Shown here piece by piece: positions 52,801 to 63,524 of a stretch of DNA of 64,000 nucleotides. This DNA is from Ornithodoros turicata. Taxonomy: Eukaryota > Arthropoda > Arachnida > Ixodida > Argasidae. The DNA lies in NCBI RefSeq assembly GCF_037126465.1, contig NC_088210.1:14905511-14969510 (forward strand), written 5' to 3'. Made by a program: the position numbers and the translations under genes. Position 1 is the stretch's first letter. Every line of letters starts with the position of its first letter. Below the pieces are notes generated by a model that was not told where the DNA came from, searched no databases, and was given only the letters and a program-made list of their open reading frames with translations.

Positions 52801-53039
52801 GATTGACACGAGCCCGTCACGGAGCGGGCAAAAACCATTCCAGGGTACTAGCAACAATAACTGTTTGAAGGGCACTAAAATGCCACCACAAGTTAACTTC
52901 AAATTACGTTACCCGCTATGTTAATTTCACACTTGTTGTCGTAATTCAAAACTTTCGATTCCGTTACGAAGCTACAGTCAGAATTATACCGGACTCGTTC
53001 TTGCTTCGGCACTACACAGTGAACGTCGCTTGGGCTGGT

Positions 53040-53072
53040 GCATCGGGTATACATCGGGTATACATCGGGTAC
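53040..53072. repeat. three-unit tandem CATCGGGTATA
   Basis: The 11-bp unit CATCGGGTATA is repeated about three times. It is too short to classify. Confidence 0.85.
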
Positions 53073-53161
53073 TTTTAGTCCATGCTGTGCGTGCACGCGC
53101 GTGCCACGCCCTGGACCAGTTCCAGCGAAAAACATAGTGCGACTTACGAAGCGCGCTGGTG

Positions 53162-53814
53162 CAACACCACCTATAGATAGAGAAAGCTCTGCTTACTCGT
53201 CGACGTGACGTAACAACTAAGAGTCGGCCAATCAGGATAGAGTTCTCGACGGCGGTAGCCAATCACGAGCGTGTTTTCAGCGGTCGTAACCATGGAGACG
53301 AACCGCCGTCGTCTGCGAGTAGTGATTGAACGTCCCCGCGTACTAAATGGAAAAACCTTAAAATGAAGCGGAAACGGTCCCGTATTTTTCTCATGATTGA
53401 TTTTCTGGAAAACGTGTTGCACTTTTTGGCTACAGATTCAGGTCTACAGGTTCCAAGTTAGCTGCAATCATTTGCGAGTTCTCGAATTCGCAGAAGGGCG
53501 ACACGCAATAGCGGACGAATTCTGACTTTATATGTCCATGTAGTGAAGGAGGTAGAGGAGGCAATAAACAGGCCTTCTGTATCTACACTCTAAAAACGAA
53601 ACTTCACCGCATAGCACACTCTGATTCGAAGAGAGAGGGGGAAGCGTACGCCTTTTTGTGTCAATTTGGATATATGATAATTGACACAAAAAGGCGTACG
53701 CCTCCCTCTCTCTCTCTTCGAATCAGAAGCGATAACCCTATCATTCGTAGCAATGGTTGGCGCAGAGCGTGCTATGCGGTGAAGTTCTGTTTTTAGAGTG
53801 TATAGGTGGCGTTG
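53162..53814. mobile_element. element Y, complete, with nested pMITE
   Basis: The ends CAACACCACCTATAGATA and the inverse TATAGGTGGCGTTG are bounded by GCTGGTG (53155-53161 and 53815-53821), a 7-bp duplication. The interior matches 15850-16235. No transposase frame is present. A pMITE occupies 53586-53800 near its right end. Confidence 0.85.
53586..53800. mobile_element. pMITE type II inside element Y, TA duplication
   Basis: This 215-bp copy lies between TA dinucleotides (53584-53585, 53801-53802). Its host's opposite inverted end reads ccacctatagatag, giving an independent pre-insertion sequence with one TA. The left inner part is shortened after AGCACACTCTGATTCG. Confidence 0.92.
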
Positions 53815-53821
53815 GCTGGTG

Positions 53822-54034
53822 TCTCTGTCCGAAGGACGTGAAGATAGTTGCTGCCACAAGAACATTTCTGATTGCTGTTGTGGGCTACAATTCAGTAAAT
53901 CGGTGTTGAAAGATGCAGCAATGCGCATCATGCCGCGCAGGTATACACAACGCTGCGAGCCACACGCATGCCACGATAGGCATGCGCGCGCTTCTCCTGC
54001 TGTCTGATTGGATGCTTGCAATGTTTGCTTCCTG
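53822..54034. other. no gene recognised
   Basis: Short unassigned stretch between element Y and SINE-B. Confidence 0.35.
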
Positions 54035-54232
54035 AGGATCCTCAGACGCTTTCAGACATATGTCGGCACAGTTCCCTTAGAAGTCGGCCCAGGACGCACA
54101 TTCCCCCAGGGCGTCAGTCGTGACGCCCTGGGGGAATGTGACGTCAGTCGTGACCCACGTGACGTTGCCCACATACGTGAGGCCGACAACGGCAAGCCCT
54201 ATCGCCATCACCATCACCACCACCATTCGTTG
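54035..54232 (+). mobile_element. SINE-B with internal duplication-inversion
   Basis: The body begins tcctcagacgctttcagaca and ends in CAC triplets. The word CACATTCCCCCAGGGCGTCA is followed at once by its near-inverse (TGACGCCCTGGGGGAATGTG), making a small hairpin at about 54097-54140. Confidence 0.8.
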
Positions 54233-54429
54233 CCACTAAATACGGCACTGTTTTCATCGCGTTTTTCTTCTAAACGGAACTCTCTATGCACCAATCTTGC
54301 TTACATTACACTAATTAAAGCACGGACTTTCATTTGAGAACAAGTTGTTTTTACAGTTTAGTGCCCCTTCAATTACAGTATATACGTGGTACACGTTACC
54401 TCAGGTCGAAGCTGACCGTCTCTTCCAAA

Positions 54430-54690
54430 ACCGTGTATTCACGCGAGCGACATCCTCACGGAATATTCTCTAGTGGAAGAAAAAGTGAAAACACTGCTCA
54501 CAGGGCCGAAGTTCCGTTCCATTTTATGTTGAGCATTCACACGGTGCGGAATATCGGGAGTGGCGTACTGCGCGTTTAGCAGACGACACTTAGCAGACGA
54601 CACCGTCAGCGTGTTTTCCTGTCGTCTGCTACGGAATATTTTGTGTCTGTGTAGCAGGATGTTCCCACGGTTAGCAGTGTACGTGAAGAC
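54430..54690. repeat. repeat X, copy 2
   Basis: The partner of 31776-32060. It shares ggaatattctctagtggaa, the ttagcagacgacacc hairpin and atattttgtg words. In this copy the word agcagacgacac is repeated. Confidence 0.6.
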
Positions 54691-54699
54691 ACGACGTTA

Positions 54700-55910
54700 A
54701 GCCGTGTAACAACTATTCATGTAGGTTTGTTTAAAAATCATACCGACAACAGAATGTGTCCCAGCAGGTGGTTCTGCCAGCAGAGGTACAACGACGGAAG
54801 CAGACGATAATTCCCGACGTGTCTTACGCTCCCTAGGTGGCGCTTATCAAATTTGCACCAACAATCCACTACTTTTGCAGATTGCGAGAGCTATACATTT
54901 CAATCCCATCCAATCCACTTGCCACCCAAAATGTCGCTGCCCATGTTGGATAGGGGGGCAAATAGTGAGGATAGGCTGATTGATAGCGCCTCATATTTCA
55001 AGACTTCATTGGTTGGAAAGCTGAAAAAGTGGGTGGAGCTTCAGGTATAGGCATGACCCATTAATGGCCAGACTCCCTTTTAATATACGGCTCTGTACAC
55101 GGTAACTCTGATGTCGTCTTCTCCTGTCGAGTTCGTCCTCCCTTCACTATTGTTCGTCCGGGCCTTTTTATTTGCAAACGTCACCGTACCGCCCAAAAGT
55201 TCTCAACGAATCGCAGTGATAACTTACACTTTCCCCAATACCCCGATTGGGCACATCAACATCCGTGCAGCCAATAAAATGCACCCCCGGAAGAGCTTAC
55301 CCAAAAGGACACCAGGCCGTAAACACAGTTGTCGTAACATGAGACAAGTTCATTAGTGGCAATCCATAAACCATACGGAAACAGCGGATTAGCCTGTTCC
55401 CAAACACTCTTTCTATGGTATCCATAGGAAGTCAACCTTCACGTGCGCCAGTCGTTTTTGTTAGCTTAACACTCCTTCAGTCTAAGTCTCAACTGCGACA
55501 CAACAACTCTAACCCATTAGCGCGTCGTCCCAGATGTGATTTTGTTACCAACGGGCAAGATCGAGACACTCGTGACAAAAAAACAAATAAAAGAATGCCA
55601 TATGCGCCAGATTACCGCTGACTGAGGTCACTTAGAAAAGAAGAAAATCATATATCCTCATGACAATAATATTAAGAGACACAGAGAGGGGGGGGGGGGG
55701 GGTAACACCATACCTAAATGTACTTGGGTTAATATATGAATGGGATGGCGATGAAACAGATGAAACGTACACACACACGTACACACATGACAGAACACAT
55801 GGCAAATGAGAGGCTATACATGAGGGGGCGTCTTAACTCTTGAGGTTAGCAGTTCGTGCAGTTGGTCACACGTGATGTAGTGCGATGATCAAACAGGCCG
55901 GTAGACGTCA
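54700..55910. other. 1.2 kb without gene; G-run
   Basis: A G-run lies at 55687-55702 and CA-rich words at 55770-55795. No motif-bearing frame is present. Confidence 0.4.
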
Positions 55911-55912
55911 AG

Positions 55913-56460
55913 AAGTTATGAAATAAGAGCAGGCGCGTTGGCGGTGTTCCGCAGGGTTAGAGAAGGGTCCAAGATTGCGGCGAGGTTAAACGGCCTGCTG
56001 CTGATACCAATCAGTCGGTACTGAAATATAGCTCTCTCCGAATTGTATAGTTGACAGTCGACGAGGACGTGCTGAAGATTTGCCACCACGCCGCTGTTGG
56101 AACAGCAGCTTGTCGAGGCGTACCCTAGGCGAAGTGAAAGCAACACTGAGGCGAAGCCTGTGCAGAAGGGAGGAGAAACAGCGGGGCAAACGGCCTGAGA
56201 CTGAGAACGACAACGTTGGATCAACGGTGTACTACAAGGATCTAGTCTGTAATGTCCCGGCGCCATTGTTGTGTCGCCAATGGTTGAGTCATCGCCGACA
56301 AGAATGCCCTCCTGTCGCCACGGGTCAACATATTTGGCACAACAGACTGGCACTGTCTGCCAGCAGCAGCCACACTGTCAGCCCCTACATTTCCACTTAG
56401 ATCACGTGACCTGGGATCCATTGAAAAGCGATGGAGTGACCTACGTCACATAGCATTTTA
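55913..56460 (-). pseudogene. non-LTR retrotransposon RNase H and C-terminus
   Basis: Read on the minus strand, IAFQWIPGHV (near 56400-56430) is followed in another frame by DLSGNVGADSVAAAG, the end of an RNase H domain. Then come LPRCFSSLLHRLRLSVAFTS and ANLQHVLVDCQLYNSERA, and a stop near 55913. At least two frameshifts break it. It is the same lineage as the copies at 43 and 49.8 kb. Confidence 0.85.
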
Positions 56461-56461
56461 T

Positions 56462-57540
56462 ACTGCTCGCTCATTTGACAGCCAGGGTGCTTAGTATACA
56501 AGCGCCACAAATTTCGTTCAAATCCACCTCGTAGTTTTTTAGAAAATTCAGATTTAATATTACGGGCAACCCTGTGTCTAAGACCCCACACGAGCTCCGC
56601 AGTTCCCGCCATATAGGGCGGCGAACATAAACATGCCAATAACAATGGGAGCGTACAGCGACATCTGTGGACCGCTACCATCACCATGCCGATTCCCCGG
56701 GCGTGATGCATTTTTGCGTAGGTGACTCTCATGGTGATTCTACTGACAGTTCTGTTACCAATTTCCACGATGTACCAATGTTCTTGCGTTTTGACAGAGC
56801 GTATGTCAGGAACTATCTCATTTGAACAAACTTTTCAAAGGAAGTTCGAGAAGTCGGCTACTTAGCCTATGACTTAGCCGATAGAGGGTTGGGGACATGT
56901 AACACTGTTGCTCGACGAATGCGCGATTGTTTCGTACCAGGCGTCGCCCCGATACTTTTTACCGCAAGTTCAGTCGTGATTAAAAAATATTTAGTTTGTC
57001 GTCGCACATAGAATTTTCAGTGTGGGTTTCTTCCGGAGTAAGCTTTCAAATGCCGCTGCCAATATTAAGGGCCGGGTCTCATAGCTTTATGCGAGCAGCA
57101 ACAGCGGTGCGGCAGCAGCAACACGGCAACATGGCAGCAGAGCAGCTTTCCGCTGCCGCTGCTCTGCTGCTGGAGGCGTCCCATAGCTTCGTTTGAATTA
57201 GCGGCAGCAGCGGCTTGGGAAACACAAAACGTGTTGACAACTGTGGCATTGTTTACATTTCGCACATTTCGAAGGCGTACGCAGCAGCTAAGCCTTTTAG
57301 TACACACACCTAGGAACGTAACCCTAGGCGAAAGGCGCTTGTGTGAGAGATATGTTGTGGATTTGTAGCTCGTGAGTGGACTCTGAGATGAGTGTGGTGG
57401 TGGTCTGAGCCTCGTATCACCTGATTGATGGTTGATTGATGGTGATGGCTGGAAATTTTTGTCCATTTTTCCGGAGACGAGGAAAAAAACCGAGAAGAAC
57501 TGTTTTTTCCCCAAATTTTTTTTTTTTTCGGGGCTTCGCA
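56462..57540. other. no gene; CAG-rich segment
   Basis: 57088-57225 is rich in GCAGCAG words on both strands, with ctcatagctt-type sequence at both edges. A T-run lies near 57516-57529. The rest is unassigned. Confidence 0.45.
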
Positions 57541-57569
57541 TCTCTACTTCAGACCCATCATGACGAGGT

Positions 57570-57737
57570 TAACAGAGGAGAGCAACGTCACGACTGACGC
57601 AGTGGGCGAATGTGCGTCCTGGGCAGACTTCTTGGGAAACTGTGCCGACATGCGTCTGAAAGCGTCTGAGCAAAAACCCCAGACAACAACACAGCCGGCA
57701 CCGTTATTCAAACCCGGATACCTCCCAGTCTCGACGT
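57570..57737 (-). mobile_element. SINE-B head and body
   Basis: The plus strand reads gcaacgtcacgactgacgca, cgtcctgggcagacttcttg and cctcccagtctcgacgtg. The tRNA-like head is retained at the pMITE junction. Confidence 0.8.
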
Positions 57738-57859
57738 GAAATTGACACAAAAAGGCGTACGCCCCGCTCTCTCTACGACTCAGAAGCGATAACGCTATCA
57801 TTCGTGGCAAATGGTTGGCGCACAGCGCGCTGTGCGGTGGAGTTATTTTTTTAGAGTGT
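57738..57859. mobile_element. pMITE type II right arm
   Basis: AAATTGACACAAAAAGGCGT through GGCAAATGGTTGGCGC to TTTTTTAGAGTG plus TA. The left arm is lost to the adjoining SINE-B. Confidence 0.8.
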
Positions 57860-58016
57860 ACGCGATCGTTAGATTGCGTTTGTGACTCGCTGAAATTGTC
57901 TGACCACCACAGTAAATATTAAAAAATAAATAAACGGTTTCACGAAACATTAAAAGGCTTTCAATAAGAATTTAATGACGTAATTTAATTTCCGTAAACT
58001 TGCCGTGAACGATGGC

Positions 58017-58088
58017 CCCCCTATAATGCCACCGCATTATAGGGGGCCGTCTATATATTTTGGGCGTTGTGCCTCCGGCACAACGCCA
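58017..58088. repeat. two adjacent perfect hairpins
   Basis: Hairpin 1 has arms CCCCTATAATGC / GCATTATAGGGG with loop CACC. Hairpin 2, about 15 bases on, has arms GGCGTTGTGCC / GGCACAACGCC with loop TCC. Their compactness is unlike the repeats nearby. The role is unknown. Confidence 0.8.
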
Positions 58089-58520
58089 AAAAGACGCAGC
58101 CATTTTTATTTTTTATTTTTATTTTTATCTCTACGCCTGTTCCACGTGCGAGAACGACCTCGCTCCAAAGCGACAGCTGCCTTCCTTGCAAACATCGCTT
58201 GCGGATGACAGCGTGTAAACACCGTGGCGAGGTCCCGTTCGGTCGTTGAGCCGCCCTCCGTCCTTAATCCCCTGCTAATCCTCCATTAATCTTGACGGCT
58301 AATTCCAGCGCCGTATCAATTCTCGGACGCGCGCATATGATGAGCTTAGTGTCTCCTCTTCTCCTGTCTGATCGCAATTCGACGTGGTCACATAAACACA
58401 CGGACGTAGGAGCTCACTCTGGGATTGGAGGGGAGCTTCCTAGCTAACGAGGATGGTTCATGGCATGGGAGTGCTAAACGTGATTATATCGACTGTCTCC
58501 TCAAATCACGAGAGATGGCG
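58089..58520. other. no gene recognised
   Basis: An ATTTTT-type tract lies at 58101-58128. Nothing further is supported. Confidence 0.4.
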
Positions 58521-58523
58521 CTA

Positions 58524-58706
58524 CACTCTCAGCATAAAACTTCACCGCATAGCACGTTGTCCGCCAACCACTGCCACGAATGATATAAGGTTATCGCTTC
58601 TGATTTCAAGAGAGGGAGGGGCGTACGCGTTTTTTTATGACAATCACCTTAGCTCCCTAAGTGTCACAAAAAAACGGGTACGCCTCCCTTTTTCCACAAG
58701 TCAGAG
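58524..58706. mobile_element. pMITE type II left, type III-like right, truncated
   Basis: It carries CCGCCAACCACTGCCACGAA, a core GGCGTACGCG and a short right arm ending CCACAAGTCAGAG, directly followed by TA and the next pMITE. Confidence 0.75.
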
Positions 58707-58710
58707 TATA

Positions 58711-58962
58711 CACTCTTAGAAATGAACTTCACCGCATAGCACGCTCCTAGCGAACCATATTATCGAGTGATATCGTTATCTGCCCTGATTTGCTGAAAAC
58801 GGGAGGCGTACGCCTTTTTTGTGACACTTATGCTGTTCATAATTGTCGCAAAAAAAGGCGTACGCCTCCCGTTTTCAACAAATCAGTGCAGCTAACGGTA
58901 TATCATTCGAGATGATGGTTGGCTAGGAGCGTGCTATGCGGTGAAGTTCATTTCTAAGAGTG
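58711..58962. mobile_element. pMITE type I, complete
   Basis: This 252-bp element is flanked by TA (58709-58710, 58963-58964). The arms are well matched and the loop is CTTATGCTGTTCATAAT. A further right-arm fragment follows at 58966-59034, ending TTTTTAAGAGTG. Confidence 0.92.
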
Positions 58963-59039
58963 TAGAGCACGATGTCATTCGGGATGGTGTGTAGCAACGA
59001 GCGTGTTATTTGGTCAAGTTCTGTTTTTAAGAGTGTACT

Positions 59040-60110
59040 TTCTTGGCTTACCTGCCTCGTGTTACAGATAACACGAGAAGACCTCGAGAGTAAAGAAAAC
59101 GCGCTCCGAGGAAAGAAACCGTACCTTGCCGACTTTACGAACCTCATAAACACCCCGTGCAGCCCAGTCACATGCTCTCTTCCTCCTGGCTTTATGGTTC
59201 CCACGAGAAGAGAGAGGGAGAGAAAGAAAGAGAGAAAGAAGGCTGAAATCTTTACCGCGTTTATCATCGCACGTGTACAGAATCTAATACACCCCTTTAT
59301 ATCTCAACCGCCTCCCGCTTCCAAAACGAAACCAAAGTTTTACTCTAACACACGGCCAACCAAATCGACATTAGCAGCAACACGAAAAAAAAAAAGCTGC
59401 GCTGTATTGAAAAACGATCTCGGAACGCTTGCTTTGGAGTGGTTTTGCTTCGTAACGGTAATTCGAGCGTGGGGTGTTACGCTTTTCTCGCGAAGTTTCA
59501 ATATACGTAAGGTAATTTGGTGAAAGCGGAACTGGTCAACGACGCTCCTGAAGAAAAAGGTACCGTATATAGCTGCGGCTGGAGCAGTTCCGCGTGGAAG
59601 CGTTTATTGCCGGGACTGTGGCAGTGGTCATTACGTTTGGATCATTGTATTACATTACGGATGCAAGTTGTGGTTTCCTGTTTTCATTTTATCCTTCCGG
59701 CAGTTGCGCATCATCGTCGTTGACGGAGCGGTTTGTTGTAGTACAAAATGACAGAAGAGCAAAGATATATGAGAGTGATTAGATCAATAGCGGATATAGA
59801 CACGCCATAGTCGCCCTACCCATAAATTAGGCGATTGTTAATATAGTTTTGAGCTTTACAGGGTGAAAAAAAAAAAAACTGCGGTCATGAATGGCTCCAG
59901 GGTGGATAGACCTGTAAAAATTAATTTTTTTTAAATCTGATTGAGTTAAAATTACAACTACGTGCGCATCAAAGTGATTAAATTATAGTTAGGATACTTG
60001 TTTTGTAAGTGTAATTTAAATTCAATTTACTTTTATAAACATTTCTTTTTTTCTTTTCTTTTCTGGTTAAAACGGGCTCTACGGCGCAAAAATCCTCGTA
60101 GAATGGAAGG
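59040..60110. other. no gene assigned
   Basis: A 183-codon frame (58972-59523) starts inside a pMITE remnant, contains a GAAAGA-derived charged stretch and shows no domain. AG-rich tract at 59206-59240. Confidence 0.4.
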
Positions 60111-60112
60111 TG

Positions 60113-60541
60113 CCGTTACCTTGATATCAATACGAAGGAACGGGACTCATACAACAGTTGATCGCACCAGTTCCTTTTTTCTTTCTTTTTTTTCTAATTC
60201 TAATTTAATCTAATCATCAGTTGCGGTGTTCGTCATTTTTGACTTATCAGCGAAAGAAAACTCAATTCACCGCGCTTTCCCTGTCCGTCTCCTTCTCAAG
60301 AAGCACGACAATGAGGAGCGGTCTGTCATTGGTCTCCTCAGTCGATCTCCGGCGATGATGGGGCAAACCGTGTTTGAGGGGACCAATGGGAGGCGCATCG
60401 GAGTAGCTTCTTGAGACGGAGTGGGAGAGGGAAAGCATCAATTGATTTTTTTTTCTCTCTCTCTCTCTTTCTCTATGTCATAAATCACGAACTACTCAAC
60501 TGATGAATCGCTTTCCTTTTGTGTTGCCGTCAAGGTAACGG
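60113..60541. mobile_element. TIR element, CCGTTACCTTGA ends
   Basis: GCCGTTACCTTGATATCAAT and the inverse (TTGCCGTCAAGGTAACGG) form the ends. An inner inverted pair GCTTTCCCTGTCCGTCTC / GAGACGGAGTGGGAGAGGG adds a second stem. A third end-like sequence lies at 62393-62430 (gttaccttgacagcaata). No gene is present. Confidence 0.65.
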
Positions 60542-60703
60542 AGTCTTTTATTCCACTAGGAGGGAGAAATTTTTGTACTTTAGTGCCCCTTTAATACTCT
60601 GGAACGCTGTTTAATGCGTGAAGCATGTACTGTGAATGAAGAGAGACTGAAACAGATGTCTAAAAGTGAGTGCTCACTACACAGATCGGCATAGTAAGGT
60701 AGA

Positions 60704-60812
60704 GTCACTAGATAAGCCGCGCTAAGCTAATCGGCTAATAATAACTAATAAATAATAATAATAATAAATAATTAATAAGCTAAGTTCAGCGTAGCTTATT
60801 TAGTGACTCAAA
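60704..60812. repeat. foldback, GAGTCACTARATAAGC ends
   Basis: The arms GAGTCACTAGATAAGCCGCG and its diverged inverse flank an AATAAT-rich centre. A MITE-like unit of about 109 bp. Confidence 0.7.
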
Positions 60813-61080
60813 AATAAGGCAACTTCCTCATCTCTTCTCTCTTACTGTGCAAGGATGCGACGTTACAATATCGGGGCAACAATATCTCTGCGGGCCGGCA
60901 GTATCTTTCAAATAAATAAATAAATATCGGTAAAAGCACGGGTGCCTCTGTTGTGGTCAGCGGTGTATCTTTATCATAAATGCACACGTCCTGCATCACG
61001 GCAACAAAGTGGTACGCGATACAAAGTGAGTTCGCATGCCATCCGCGGTTAACTTGAGATCCACTGCTTTGTAAACTATA

Positions 61081-61875
61081 CCGGGTGTTTCAGTTAAATC
61101 CCCGGGCTAAATAATTCGCGAACGGGTGCACCAATCCACGAGCTTTCTTTTTTACAAGTATCTGTCCGATACCACCTACAAGCTGCACACCGTGTGGATT
61201 AGTGGGAGGCGCTCATTATTAAGATAAAAATGCAAATGAGTTAAGTAAAAAAGCGTAACTTCTAAAGCAGGGCGCTGTCGGTATTAAAATGGGTACTACC
61301 CCTTTTGGGACCTTCAGTGGACACCTTTTACAGAAAAATCTGCCATCGAAGCGGGTCATTTGTTGCAGTAATTAATTAGTTTCGGTTTACGTATTTTTGT
61401 CGCGGCTGGTCGCGGCGAAGCGCAAAAGGACGTAATTCATTGGTGTAATTCATTGGTGTAATTCATTGGTGTAATTCATTGGTGTAAGGACGTAATTCAT
61501 TGATGGATAAGGGAGTGAAAGAGCGTCTTTTTGCGCTTCGCCGCGACCAGCCGCGACAAAAATACGTAAACCGAAACCAATTAATTACTGCAAGAAATGA
61601 CCCGCTTCGGTGGCAGATTTTTCTCTAAAAGGTGTCCATTGAAGGTCTCAAAAGGGGTAGTACCCATTTTAATACCGACAGCGCCCTGCTTTAGAAGTTA
61701 CGCTTTTTTACGAAACTCATTTGCATTTTTATTTAAATAATGAGCGCCTCCCACTCATTCACACGGTATGCAGCTTGTACGTGGTATCGGACAGATACTT
61801 GTAAAAAAGAAAGCTCGTGGATTGGTGCACCCGTTCGCGAATTATTTAGCCCGGGGATTTAACTGAAACACCCTG
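61081..61875. mobile_element. 795-bp foldback DNA element, TA flanks
   Basis: CCGGGTGTTTCAGTTAAATC and its inverse (GATTTAACTGAAACACCCTG) begin arms of about 340 bp that match almost throughout (acttgtaaaaaagaaagctc, ggggtagtacccattttaat). TA lies on both sides (61079-61080, 61876-61877). The spacer contains a 13-bp tandem. No transposase is present, so it is a non-autonomous element. Confidence 0.9.
61431..61502. repeat. 13-bp tandem TGGTGTAATTCAT
   Basis: Four to five units in the loop between the arms of the 61.1-61.9 kb foldback. Confidence 0.9.
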
Positions 61876-61879
61876 TATA

Positions 61880-62807
61880 CCCATCTGGACTTTCCAGCGG
61901 AACCTACACGTATAACGCGAAGTAGTAGGGAACGGATTACGTTTCGCGACGTGGTTGGAGCATCTATACCCTCCAGTGTAAGCAGCTTATGGTTTGTGAC
62001 TCTCAAGTGATAACAAAGGCGTGCCTTTTCCAGTGCCCGTCGAGTTTGCGCCGTGCCCTTGCAGAGTGGTGTGTCGCCCAGATCTTGCGGTCAGTGCCCA
62101 GCCGGTTGAGCTTAACAGGGCCGTGCACATCGCTTCTGCGCGGATTATATTGGCAGCAATATTTCTCGCACTGAATGTAGCGAGCACACGAAACGCGCAG
62201 AAGACCGTGGTAAAAGCGAGGGTTTCTGAGTGAAGCGAGATTTTGCTGGAAGGGTGATCTGATCTGCGTTTCACGGCTCATCTTACACGTGATTACGGGA
62301 TCTCTAAACTGATTTTCCTCTATCGTTGACTCCTAGGTGACTCCTGACTCCTCAAACTCCTCCAAAATATCTCCTTGCGGAATGAATGAGTGATGTTACC
62401 TTGACAGCAATATAAAAGGAACGGTTTTCACCCGTTGCGCCGTTCGTGCTTCTTGTGCGGACGGCCGTTTACGTATTCCATTTTCTTTCCTTTCCTTCTC
62501 TCCACATTTCACAATGCCCACCGACAAACTAAAAAGGGGGTCTCCACGACAGCTTCAGCCCCTGGGCAGAGGCACCGATCTGGACGAACGGCATCCGACC
62601 GGCAACCATCGCCATGGTAGAACGTTCTCACATCTCGCCCGTGGGAGGTTCACACGGAACAATACCCTTCTCTAAGCGATAGGAAGCACAACCGATGATA
62701 GCACGACAAGACACTTCACACACGGAGCCCAGAATGAAAGGCACGACTTGGATTGAGTTGGATTAGAAGATGGGATACCAGCAGTGCCGAGGCGCTTTGA
62801 AGGCCGG
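61880..62807. other. no gene; one element end
   Basis: It includes the CCGTTACCTTGA-type end at about 62393-62430. Opposing 70-95 codon frames at 61987-62281 show no motif. Confidence 0.4.
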
Positions 62808-63487
62808 TGGCAATACCACCTAGAAACAAAGCCTGCTGGCGACCTGGCGTAGCAATTAAGGGTCCGCCAATCACAGCCGCGCTTCAGCGGCCGTAGCTAT
62901 GGAGACGAACCGTCACCAGCCGCTTGGGAAGCCACTAGTAGCCAGAGAAAGCCTGCGTTTGAAATCTTCTGTGGCGATTGGCTGACATCCTCACTGTATA
63001 TGTCCAAGTGCGCAGAGTGCCATACAAACGCCACCACCACCACCACCATCATCATCACCAACGCCACCCAGATGCAGAAGAGCTGCTTATTGCCTCCTCT
63101 CACTCCTTCGCTACGTGGACATACAAAGTCGGAATTCGTCCTCGACTGCGATTCGCCGTTCTGCGAATGCGAGAACTCTCAAATGACTGCAGCTAACTTG
63201 GAACGTGCAGACCAGAATATGTAGACAAAAGTGCAACACGCTTTCCAGAAACTCAGTTTGGAGAAAGATATGGGACCGTTTTGAGCTTTATTTTCGAGGT
63301 TTCCCATTTAGTACGTGGGGACGGTCAATCACTACTCGCAGACGACGGTGGTTCGTCTTCGTGGCCACGACCGCTGAAAGCAGGTTCGTGATTGGCTACG
63401 GCCGTTGAAAACACAGTCCTGATTGGCTGAGTCTTAGTTGTTACGTCGCGTCAACGACGTGAGCAGGCTTTCTCCATCTAGGTGGCG
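62808..63487. mobile_element. element Y, two-armed copy
   Basis: The left end CAATACCACCTAGAAACAAA and the right end inverse TCTAGGTGGCGTTG are present. The right arm (63066-63487) is the inverse of 53162-53580, and the left arm is shorter. A (CAC/CAT)n tract lies at 63032-63062 in the spacer. Confidence 0.75.
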
Positions 63488-63524
63488 TTGACCATGCTCA
63501 CTTTACCGGTGCCTGACTCGGTGC

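Noticed and set aside
58972..59523. 183-codon frame as a gene
   Set aside because: It begins inside a pMITE right arm, contains a charged stretch from an AG-rich tract and has no recognisable domain.
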